A stretch of DNA of 50,532 nucleotides, from positions 1-50,532 of the forward strand of contig JAJUHJ010000007.1 of assembly GCA_029279965.1 (NCBI GenBank), read 5' to 3'. A program made the position numbers and the translations under genes. The DNA comes from Phyllobacteriaceae bacterium. Lineage in GTDB: Bacteria; Pseudomonadota; Alphaproteobacteria; Rhizobiales; Rhizobiaceae. Below, one piece after another: positions 35,613 through 42,303 of the stretch. Numbering within the stretch: position 1 is the first letter of the stretch; every line of letters starts with the position of its first letter. The notes beneath the pieces were generated by a model. The model had not been told where the DNA came from. It made no database searches and saw only the letters and a list, made by a program, of their open reading frames with translations.

Positions 35613-36507
35613 CGCTGAAATCCTTCAGGACGAGCAGCCGCTGATAAAGGTCCGACTTTCTGCCGCCCGTCATGCGTGCGGCTTCACCGGCCGCCTTCGA
35701 TGCCGACATTTCAGCCGAGAGCGCCAGAAGCAGCCGGTCTGTCTCGCCCGCATCGGTGGGTCCGGCCTCACCCGGCGATGCCACGCACACCACGACCTCC
35801 CCGCGCGGACTGCCTGTCTCTTCATAGTGGTCGGCGAGTTCGGCGAGCGTGCCCCGCCGCACTTCCTCGAAGGCCTTGGTCAACTCCCGCGCAACGACCG
35901 CCTGCCGCTCACCGAGCGTTTCGGCCATGGCCCGCAAACTCTGCGCCAGCCGGCGCGGCGATTCGAAAAAGAGCAACGTGGCCGGCACGGTTGCAAGCGT
36001 CTCCAGCCGTTTGGCGCGCTGCCCGGCCTTGCTCGGCAGGAAGCCGCCGAACAAAAAGGAATCGGTGGCAAGCCCGGAAGCCGTGAGCGCCGCAAGAACC
36101 GCGGAAGCACCGGGTACGGGCACCACGCGCAGGCCCTTCTCCTGCGCGGCGCGGACAAGGCGGAAGCCCGGATCGGAGACAAGCGGCGTGCCGGCATCGC
36201 TGGCACGAGCCACGCTCCTGCCTGCCTCTATGGCCGCGATCATTCGCGGGGTGGCCTGTGCTTCATTGTGCTCGTGATAGGCTGTCATGGGACGGCGGAT
36301 GCCGTAACGCTCCAGAAGCACGCGGGTCACGCGCGTGTCTTCGCATGCAAGGATGTCCGCGCCAGCCAGCGTCTCGAGTGCTCTCAGGGTGATGTCGCCG
36401 AGATTGCCGATGGGCGTCGCCACGAGATAAAGCGCCGGCTCCAGACGCGGAGCAGCGATTTCCGCGCCGCCGATCACAAAGCTTTTTCGGTCGGTTTCTC
36501 CCGCCAT
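35602..36507 (-). CDS. rsmI: 16S rRNA (cytidine(1402)-2'-O)-methyltransferase
   Basis: SAM-dependent enzyme that 2'-O-methylates C1402 in the 30S decoding centre, 301 aa, tetrapyrrole-methylase fold. Seen: [74 protein letters not shown] and [12 protein letters not shown]. It is divergent from the lipoprotein gene and overlaps yraN, as in many proteobacteria where rsmI, an LpoA/LppC lipoprotein gene and yraN stay together. Confidence 0.95.
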   Translation of the reverse strand: MAGETDRKSFVIGGAEIAAPRLEPALYLVATPIGNLGDITLRALETLAGADILACEDTRVTRVLLERYGIRRPMTAYHEHNEAQATPRMIAAIEAGRSVARASDAGTPLVSDPGFRLVRAAQEKGLRVVPVPGASAVLAALTASGLATDSFLFGGFLPSKAGQRAKRLETLATVPATLLFFESPRRLAQSLRAMAETLGERQAVVARELTKAFEEVRRGTLAELADHYEETGSPRGEVVVCVASPGEAGPTDAGETDRLLLALSAEMSASKAAGEAARMTGGRKSDLYQRLLVLKDFSDDG

Positions 36508-36540
36508 TATCGTTTATCCCAATACGACAGGCCGACCTCT

Positions 36541-36569
36541 TTGACATGCAAGACCGCCGGTTGCAAATT
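36541..36569 (+). promoter_or_regulatory. likely sigma-70 promoter of the LpoA-like gene
   Basis: Perfect TTGACA at 36541-36546, a 17-bp spacer and CAAATT (3 of 6). If real, the ATG at 36546 lies inside the -35 box and cannot be the start codon, which supports the GTG at 36597. Confidence 0.5.
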
Positions 36570-36596
36570 CAGCCTGGTGGATATGAAGGGGGCGAC

Positions 36597-37805
36597 GTGA
36601 AACAGAACGAGGGACGGCGGGCGGTGCCTTCTGCCATTGGGGCACTTGTGGTTTTGTTCATCCTCTCCGCCTGTGCGCCGAACGTTCCATCCGGCCTACC
36701 CGACACCCCGCCTGTTTCCCAGATGCCCGCCATGCCCGCAGACACGCTCCAGGGGGAGGTGATCGGCTATGGCGCAACACGCGTCGCCCTGCTCCTGCCG
36801 CTGAGTGTGGGAGGCAATAGCGGGCGTGTCGCTTCAGAGCTCAAGAACGCAGCGCAGCTTGCACTGGAGGATGCCGGGCTTGACGCGTTGCAAATCGTCG
36901 TCAAGGACACCGGCGGCACGGAAGCGGGTGCCTCAGCCGCAGCGGCGAGTGCAGTTGCGGAGAATGCGGCGCTGGTGCTCGGGCCGCTCTTCGCGCCCAA
37001 TGTGCGTGCCGCCGCCTCCGTGCTTTCGGTACGCCGCGTGCCGGCGATCGCCTTCTCTTCCGACCGGTCCGTGGCCGGCCGGCGCATCTACCTCAATTCC
37101 TATTTTCCGGAAGGCCTTGCCCGGCGCATCCTTTCTTTCGCCGTTTCCCAAGGGCTGACCAAGGTGGTGGCCATCGTCCCGAACGGGCGGGCCGGTGATA
37201 TCGCCGAGGCAGAAGCGCGCGCAACACTGCGCCAGGCCGGCGGCAGCCTGTTGGCCGTTGCCCGTTACGATTATGACAATGCCTCCGTTCAGACCGCGGT
37301 TCGTGAGGTCGCGCTGGCGGTTGAACAAGCCGATGCAGTCTTCATTCCCGATGGCGGCAACAGCCCTCGCGCAATTGTCGCCGCGTTGCAAAACTTAGGG
37401 GTCGACATGGCGGGCAGGCGTCTCCTCGGCACCGGGCAGTGGGCAAGTGTCGATCTCCGCGACCCGGCGCTCCACGGCGCCTGGTTCGCCGATACGGACC
37501 ACGCGCGCATGGACCTCTACAAGGCACGTTATCGGCAGCGTTTCGGATCCGAACCGTCCGTCACGTCCGCCCTCGGATACGATTCCGTCATCCTGGCCGC
37601 CACCCTCGCCGGCGGGAATGGCGGGACAGCGTTTACAAGCGGCTACCTGCAACAGCCGGCCGGCTTTAGAGGCTATACCGGCGCCTTTCGTTTCCGACCC
37701 GATGGCACGACGCAACGCGGCTACGCCGTCTATGAGGTGGAGGACGGCGCTGCCCGCCTCATCAGCCCGGCACCGGCGAGCATTGCCGCCGCCAAAATGT
37801 TGTAA
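36597..37805 (+). CDS. LpoA-like penicillin-binding protein activator lipoprotein
   Basis: Lipoprotein of 402 aa with a periplasmic-binding-protein (type I) fold. Seen: lipobox LSAC with Cys26, a proline-rich linker (PSGLPDTPPVSQMPAMP), then VALLLPLSVGGNSGRVASELKNAAQLALEDAG, VLGPLFAPNVRAA, IVPNGRAGDIAEAEA and SALGYDSVILAATLAGG. The C-terminal half of E. coli LpoA, which activates PBP1A from the outer membrane, has this fold; the N-terminal TPR half is absent here. The GTG start has AAGGGGG upstream, and an ATG start would push the lipobox too far in. Confidence 0.83.
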   Translation: MKQNEGRRAVPSAIGALVVLFILSACAPNVPSGLPDTPPVSQMPAMPADTLQGEVIGYGATRVALLLPLSVGGNSGRVASELKNAAQLALEDAGLDALQIVVKDTGGTEAGASAAAASAVAENAALVLGPLFAPNVRAAASVLSVRRVPAIAFSSDRSVAGRRIYLNSYFPEGLARRILSFAVSQGLTKVVAIVPNGRAGDIAEAEARATLRQAGGSLLAVARYDYDNASVQTAVREVALAVEQADAVFIPDGGNSPRAIVAALQNLGVDMAGRRLLGTGQWASVDLRDPALHGAWFADTDHARMDLYKARYRQRFGSEPSVTSALGYDSVILAATLAGGNGGTAFTSGYLQQPAGFRGYTGAFRFRPDGTTQRGYAVYEVEDGAARLISPAPASIAAAKML

Positions 37806-37833
37806 CCATCGCCCGCCGAGTGCTTTCTAGGAA

Positions 37834-38238
37834 TCAACCGGAGGCGAGGCTCACCTGCCACGAGACGCCAAACCGATCGTTCAGCCAGCCGAATTTTTTG
37901 CTGAATGGATAGGTGTCGAGTGGCATCAGCACCTCACCGCCTTCCGACAGCTTCTTGAAGAGGTCCGTCACCTCCTCTTCGCTCTGGCATGTCACAAAAA
38001 ACGAGATTGCCGGAGTGAAACCGAAAGCGTGCGGCACCGGGCTGTTGAAGCACCGGAAACGCTGGCCGCAGAGCCGGAAACTTGCCTGCTCGACTGAACC
38101 TTCGGGCCCATCCCCTCCGGGTCCATAGCGCGTGATCTGTTCGATCTGCGCATCATCGAAAAGGCTCGCATAGAAGCGCATTGCCTCTTCCGCTGCTCCA
38201 TCCTGGAACATCAGAAACGGTGTGATGGTGGTGGTCAT
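37834..38238 (-). CDS. VOC-fold PhnB-like protein
   Basis: Vicinal oxygen chelate fold protein, 134 aa, of the PhnB/3-demethylubiquinone-methyltransferase-like type. Seen: TPFLMFQDGAAEEAMRFYASLFDDA, FRLCGQRFRCFNSP, TPAISFFVTCQSEEEV and FGWLNDRFGVSWQV. The family name is historical and no methyltransferase activity is implied. It is the last gene of the ArsR operon and overlaps the preceding VOC gene by 4 bp. Substrate or ligand unknown. Confidence 0.88.
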   Translation of the reverse strand: MTTTITPFLMFQDGAAEEAMRFYASLFDDAQIEQITRYGPGGDGPEGSVEQASFRLCGQRFRCFNSPVPHAFGFTPAISFFVTCQSEEEVTDLFKKLSEGGEVLMPLDTYPFSKKFGWLNDRFGVSWQVSLASG

Positions 38239-38603
38239 TGTGCGTCCTCCGAAGGTTCGCGGACCAGGTGGATGATGGAAGAGGGGCTTGATATCCAGAA
38301 GCCGGGGAAGCCTTCCGGCAGTGTTTCGATCTCATCGCAGCGGGATACGCGCGACCGGGCGAGATGATCCATGGCCGCCTTCCTGTCCTCCGTGACGAGT
38401 TCAAGCCAGAGTTCTGCCTGACTCAAACCGGCGGTGCGGTCGATCCAGAGCTGGTTTGCCCCAAAGGCGAAAACGACATCCGGCGCGAAGCGCTCGATCC
38501 GTTCCAGGCCGAGCACATCACCGTAAAATCGCACGGTTGCGTCATACTGATGTGGCGGCACTTTCAGCGCGATGTTGCGCCCTCCGGAGAAAGTCTGCGG
38601 CAT
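38235..38603 (-). CDS. VOC-fold glyoxalase-like protein
   Basis: Second VOC-fold protein, 122 aa. Seen: NIALKVPPHQYDATVRFYGDVLGL, the usual VOC opening, QLWIDRTAGLSQAELWLELV, and GFWISSPSSIIHLV near the end. It may bind a metal and a small organic ligand; canonical glyoxalase I metal ligands are not all obvious. Start at 38603 with AGGAGG 6 bp upstream; the ORF track start is 5 codons earlier. It is coupled to the PhnB-like gene. Confidence 0.83.
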   Translation of the reverse strand: MPQTFSGGRNIALKVPPHQYDATVRFYGDVLGLERIERFAPDVVFAFGANQLWIDRTAGLSQAELWLELVTEDRKAAMDHLARSRVSRCDEIETLPEGFPGFWISSPSSIIHLVREPSEDAQ

Positions 38604-38630
38604 TGTTTTCCTCCTCATCCTGTTTGCGGC

Positions 38631-39179
38631 CTACGCCTCATCAGGCCGTTCAAAAAGTTTGGCGTATTCCTGCTCGGCCCGCTCGTGCGCCGACCAGAAG
38701 CCGCGTGGAGAGCTGCCTGCAAGCCGGTCGGCAAGGATGCCCAGATGCGCCTCCCAACCGCTGGCGACACTGATCATGGTTTGCGCGCCAAGCAGGCGGC
38801 GATGCGTGAGCACGAGGCGCACATGGTCGCCCTCGGCAAAGAGCTCGAAGGTGACCTCGCTTTCGCCATGGTCCCCCGGCCATCGATAGGTGAGCAGACG
38901 AGGCGGATCGCATTCGGTAACTTCACCCACCATTGCCGCTTTTGCTTCGAGATTCCTGTAACGATCCGGGGTCGACTCAAGCGAAAGCTCGTTATGGCGA
39001 AAAAGATGTTCGACTCGACCGCCGGCGAACAGTTCCATTTCGCCGGCCGCAAGCCATTGGCGGCGCTTGTCCGACTCGGTCAAATACGCCCATAGACGCT
39101 CCACCGGGCCTGGCAGGAGGCGCTCGATCCGAACGGTGTCCGGTGCCGTGCGCACAGCACGATGCTCTGGAAACTGCAT
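38631..39179 (-). CDS. SRPBCC/AHSA1-family protein
   Basis: START/Bet v1-like (SRPBCC) ligand-binding protein, 182 aa, AHSA1 type. Seen: DTVRIERLLPGPVERLWAYLTESDKRRQWLAAGEMELFAGG, VTECDPPRLLTYRWPGDHGESEVTFEL, and THRRLLGAQTMISVASGWEAHLGIL. Such proteins form a hydrophobic pocket; ligands are mostly unknown. A 103-bp gap with a small GGCTGG/CCAGCC hairpin separates it from the other SRPBCC gene. GGAGAGGA precedes the ATG. Confidence 0.88.
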   Translation of the reverse strand: MQFPEHRAVRTAPDTVRIERLLPGPVERLWAYLTESDKRRQWLAAGEMELFAGGRVEHLFRHNELSLESTPDRYRNLEAKAAMVGEVTECDPPRLLTYRWPGDHGESEVTFELFAEGDHVRLVLTHRRLLGAQTMISVASGWEAHLGILADRLAGSSPRGFWSAHERAEQEYAKLFERPDEA

Positions 39180-39282
39180 TTTTCCTCTCCTGCCGAATAC
39201 CGGATTGCAGATCTACTGATGAGATTTCGAGTTTTCAGGTCGGCCGACTCGTGGCTTCTCGGGCAGGCTGGGGTCCAGCCAC

Positions 39283-39774
39283 TCACTGTCCCGTTAGATT
39301 TCCGCGGTCACCTGCAAGCACGCGTGCCTGCATATCGACCATCCTTGTCCAGCCCGCCGTGACGAGATCTTTGTACTCGCTCCACTTCATGTCCATGTCA
39401 TGCACGAGCGTCAGAAGGCAGCCGTTCCCATTCGGAACGATGCTTATGCTGACGATTGAACTGTTCTCCCTCTCGTCCTCTTTGGAAGTGAACCAGGTGA
39501 AGACCAGTTTTTGTGGCCGATCAATTTCCAGATATGTGCCCCAATGCACCGCCTCTTCCCCCATTCGCATGTCGGAAAAGGTGAAATGGCCGCCCACCCG
39601 GGCATCCACTTCGACGCGCCTCATATCACCGGAAAGCCCACCGTCGACGAGCGCCATTCGCATCCAGGCGCGCACCTTTTCGGGGTCGAGCCACGCGTCG
39701 AAGACCCGCTCCGGTGCCGCATGGAATTCCCGCGTTATTCTCACGAAAAACGTTTTCGGGCTCATCGAGCTCAT
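39283..39774 (-). CDS. SRPBCC/AHSA1-family protein
   Basis: Second SRPBCC protein, 163 aa. Seen: ITREFHAAPERVFDAWLDPEKVRAW, VGGHFTFSDMRMGEEAVHWGTYLEIDRPQKLVFTW, then a beta-rich segment and a C-terminal helix (YKDLVTAGWTRMVDMQA). It overlaps arsR by 4 bp (ATGA), the common ArsR-SRPBCC pairing. An in-frame ATG at 39765 has GAGGG at a better distance (9 nt) and may be the true start. Confidence 0.88.
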   Translation of the reverse strand: MSSMSPKTFFVRITREFHAAPERVFDAWLDPEKVRAWMRMALVDGGLSGDMRRVEVDARVGGHFTFSDMRMGEEAVHWGTYLEIDRPQKLVFTWFTSKEDERENSSIVSISIVPNGNGCLLTLVHDMDMKWSEYKDLVTAGWTRMVDMQARVLAGDRGNLTGQ

Positions 39775-40121
39775 CCCTCTTTCTTTTTCTCGTCTTCAGC
39801 GCGCAACAGGGATTCCAGCGCATCGAGGCGCGTGTTCCAGAACCGTTCGTAATGGCGCAACCAAGCTTCCGCCTCGGCAAGCCGCGCGGCGTCGAGACGG
39901 CAATAGTGGATGCGCCCGGCAACACGGCGACGCACAAGCCCAGCCGCCTCCAGCACCTTCACATGTTTGGAGGCACCGGCAAGCGACATGGAGAATGGCG
40001 CGGCAAGCGCACTGACACTGCACTCGCCCTCTGCCAATTTCCCCAGCATCGCGCGGCGCGTGGAATCGGAGAGCGCGTGAAAAACGGCATCCAGTGTGGC
40101 GGAGCGCTGTTGTTCAACCAT
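39771..40121 (-). CDS. ArsR-family transcriptional repressor
   Basis: Winged-helix dimeric repressor, 116 aa. Seen: ATLDAVFHALSDSTRRAMLGKLAEGECSVSALA, the recognition region FSMSLAGASKHVKVLEAAGLV, and RRVAGRIHYCRLD (wing). The metal-binding Cys pairs of ArsR/SmtB are absent, so it is probably a non-metal member, as in other ArsR-AHSA1 operons. The start codon lies inside a perfect 16-bp palindrome, and no SD is present. It heads the five-gene minus-strand operon and is probably autoregulated. Confidence 0.92.
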   Translation of the reverse strand: MVEQQRSATLDAVFHALSDSTRRAMLGKLAEGECSVSALAAPFSMSLAGASKHVKVLEAAGLVRRRVAGRIHYCRLDAARLAEAEAWLRHYERFWNTRLDALESLLRAEDEKKKEG

Positions 40122-40129
40122 ATGGTTGA
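40114..40129. promoter_or_regulatory. ArsR operator O1, over the start codon
   Basis: TCAACCATATGGTTGA, a perfect 16-bp palindrome that includes the arsR ATG and touches the -10 box. Confidence 0.7.
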
Positions 40130-40156
40130 TAATAGCGATCTCGGCACGATAGTCAA
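40129..40156 (-). promoter_or_regulatory. promoter of the arsR operon
   Basis: On the minus strand TTGACT (40151-40156), a 16-bp spacer and TATTAT (40129-40134, 5 of 6). The expected transcript start, 7-8 bp further on, falls on or next to the A of the arsR ATG, predicting a leaderless mRNA. Confidence 0.65.
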
Positions 40157-40168
40157 CCTATCGGTTTA
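40153..40168. promoter_or_regulatory. ArsR operator O2, over the -35 box
   Basis: TCAACC-TATC-GGTTTA matches the arms of O1 at 11 of 12 positions and overlaps the -35 box. The centres of O1 and O2 are 39 bp apart. Confidence 0.55.
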
Positions 40169-40181
40169 ATATCGGCCGCAT

Positions 40182-40329
40182 GCGTCTACAGCATCGGAAG
40201 AAAATCTGAATCGGTTTCGGAGGCACGATGCGTAGATGCAATGAGATGGCGCATCCTTGTGCGTTCGATAAGACGCACGGCGTTGTCCAGGCTCCCGAAA
40301 TCGGGCGAAATGCTGCCCGAGTCGGGAGC
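40182..40329. other. run of three stem-loops, possible structured RNA or repeat
   Basis: SL1: GCGTCTACAGCATCG (40182-40196) pairs with CGATGCGTAGATGC (40226-40239) with one bulge and one mismatch. SL2: GTGCGT/ACGCAC (40259-40278), loop TCGATAAG. SL3: GCTCCCGA-AA-TCGGGC, loop GAAATGCT, GCCCGA-G-TCGGGAGC (40291-40329), 14 pairs with a small internal loop. SL1 may be a dispersed rhizobial palindrome. No T tract ends the run on either strand. Confidence 0.4.
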
Positions 40330-40541
40330 TGTTAATCTGGTGAAATTACGTGAGGCCGTCTGCCTGAACATGAGGAGCAAAGGCGCAGGAAATATCGGTC
40401 ATTTCCTCACAACGACGTTTGCTGGACAAATGGACCCATCGTCATGAACGTCGAAAGGCGTCGACCTGCCGCGCCGAATCGTTCGATGATTGAACAACAT
40501 CGGGCTTCGCGCTTCCCTCTACCCCGGCACGCAGAAGGCGA

Positions 40542-40558
40542 CGGCAGCCTCGCTGCCG
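40542..40558 (-). terminator. hairpin downstream of gdhA
   Basis: CGGCAGC-CTC-GCTGCCG, a perfect 7-bp stem with a 3-nt loop, 35 bp past the gdhA stop. No T tract follows, so termination may need Rho. Confidence 0.35.
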
Positions 40559-40592
40559 CCGCACGCTCGGCGCTCCGGGCAGCGATCGCCCG

Positions 40593-41858
40593 TCAACTCG
40601 TAAAGAAACTCTGAGTCCCGTGCGCCTCGATGGCTTCAGCCAGCCGGCTCAGCGCGTGGACATAAGCGGCTGTCCGCATCGTGATGCCTTTTTCCCGCGA
40701 AACGTTCCAGACGGCGCGTCCTTCGCGTTCCATGATGGCGCGCAAACGGTTGTGTATGTCCTCGATGGTCCAGTAGAAGCCCTGCTTGTTCTGCACCCAT
40801 TCGAAATAGGACACCGTCACGCCGCCGGCATTGGCCAGGATGTCCGGCAGGATGACCGTTCCATTTGCCGCCAGTATCCGATCAGCTTCCGCCGTTACCG
40901 GTCCATTGGCAAGTTCCAGAACCAGCTTGGCCTTGACGGAGCCGGCATTGTCCTCATGGATCATGTTTTCCAGCGCAGCCGGCACGAGAAGGTCACAGTC
41001 GACCCCGGCGACTTCATCGGGCGCCAAAGTTTCGTGCCCGCCCTGCCCCGCGGTCGAGACGACGGATTGTCCGTTTTCCTTGGCCTCCATCAGCAAATCG
41101 ATATGCAGTCCGGCATCGGATATCACCGCCCCTTCCGAATCCGAGACGGCGACAATCTTGTGCCCGTCGGCGGCGAGCAATCTGGCGATATGCTGCCCGG
41201 CATTTCCGAAGCCCTGCATGGCGACACGCATCGTCTTGCTCAGCCCGAGATCGTCCGCCAGATGGCGGACCAGATAGTAGCCGCCGCGGGCCGTCGCGTC
41301 GCCTCGCCCGAGCGAGCCGCCGAGAGCAATCGGTTTGCCGGTGATGACGGCCGGCTCGGCCTGGCCAAAGATCTGCGCATACTCATCGGCCATCCAACCC
41401 ATGATCATGGAGTTGGTGTAGACGTCCGGCGCGGGAATGTCCCGGTCGGGGCCAATGATGCGTGCGAAGGCTTGCATATAGGCTCGGGACAGGCGCTCCA
41501 GTTCCGCCTTTGAAAGCTTGCGCGGGTCTACCTGCACGGCACCTTTTCCGCCGCCATAGGGCAGGTTCATGACCGCGCATTTGAATGTCATCCAGAACGC
41601 GAGGGTTTCGACCTCGTCGGCAGTGGATTCGGCATGGAAGCGGATGCCGCCTTTGGTGGGGCCGCGCGTGTCGTCATAGCGGCAGCGCCACGCCAGAAAG
41701 GACTTTCGCGAGCCATCATCCATGCGGATCATGAGTCGCACCTTGGTCGTTTCACGGGCGTATTTCAGTTTCTCGATCACATCCGGGTCGATATCGAGAT
41801 GGGCCGCTGCTTCGTCCAGGCGGACGAGCGCGTGATCGAGAAGGCTGTCTTGCTGCAT
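40593..41858 (-). CDS. gdhA: Glu/Leu/Phe/Val-type dehydrogenase, probable glutamate dehydrogenase
   Basis: Hexameric amino acid dehydrogenase, 421 aa, interconverting glutamate and 2-oxoglutarate. Seen: GPTKGGIRFHAESTADEVETLAFWMTFKCAVMNLPYGGGKGAV with the catalytic Lys, DIPAPDVYTNSMIMGWMADEY, and the nucleotide-binding VAMQGFGNAGQHIARLLAADG, which with the following acidic VSDSEG suggests NAD use. The length fits the catabolic type. AGGA lies 7 bp before the ATG. Two palindromes lie upstream and may be operators for an amino-acid-responsive regulator. Confidence 0.9.
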   Translation of the reverse strand: MQQDSLLDHALVRLDEAAAHLDIDPDVIEKLKYARETTKVRLMIRMDDGSRKSFLAWRCRYDDTRGPTKGGIRFHAESTADEVETLAFWMTFKCAVMNLPYGGGKGAVQVDPRKLSKAELERLSRAYMQAFARIIGPDRDIPAPDVYTNSMIMGWMADEYAQIFGQAEPAVITGKPIALGGSLGRGDATARGGYYLVRHLADDLGLSKTMRVAMQGFGNAGQHIARLLAADGHKIVAVSDSEGAVISDAGLHIDLLMEAKENGQSVVSTAGQGGHETLAPDEVAGVDCDLLVPAALENMIHEDNAGSVKAKLVLELANGPVTAEADRILAANGTVILPDILANAGGVTVSYFEWVQNKQGFYWTIEDIHNRLRAIMEREGRAVWNVSREKGITMRTAAYVHALSRLAEAIEAHGTQSFFTS

Positions 41859-42303
41859 CGTAATTCCTGAATCTGATTAATTTTGCAGCATCTGCATAAA
41901 AGGTAGGCCGGGAAGCCGCAACAGGAGTCAGCATTGCTGACCTAATTTTTAAGCGAATCTATCCGGGGAATCCAAACCAAAAAGAGGCTGATGGAGGTCA
42001 TCGCCACCTTGAACGCAGGTTCGCAACCAGTTCATTCAAAGGACCTCAAGGCTCGATCCGGGCGCGAACATGGCGGACGAAGCCTTACCGTCCGCGACAT
42101 TACCGCACGCACAGAAGAGTGGGAGAATGCCCGGAGCGGCCTGTTACCTCATCGATTCGAGGGGCGGCGCTTCGGCGAACCTCGGTCGGGTGCATCCTTG
42201 CCGCGAAGCTACGGATGCTTGGCTGTGCCGGTGACGTACCGGCGCGGTTCTCGCGATACGCCTGAAATTTTCCGCCTCGATATGCGGCTTGGTGATGATG
42301 GCG
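41859..42303. other. 445-bp gap between gdhA and the acyl-CoA ligase gene
   Basis: Contains the two gdhA-proximal palindromes and two hairpins nearer the ligase gene: GCATCC/GGATGC (42192-42218) and GCCGGT/ACCGGC (42227-42243). No gene is recognised; the 111-aa plus-strand ORF at 41991 looks like chance. Confidence 0.55.
41884..41941. promoter_or_regulatory. paired palindromes upstream of gdhA
   Basis: TGCAG-CAT-CTGCA (41884-41896) and GTCAGC-ATT-GCTGAC (41927-41941) are perfect, with 3-bp centres and 44 bp from centre to centre. The nearest lies 26 bp from the gdhA start codon. Confidence 0.45.

Larger units (their letters stand above)
40122..40592. other. 471-bp gap between arsR and gdhA
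   Basis: Holds the arsR promoter and operators (40114-40168), three stem-loops (40182-40329) and a short hairpin past gdhA (40542-40558). The small ORFs in it match no family I know. Confidence 0.6.
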
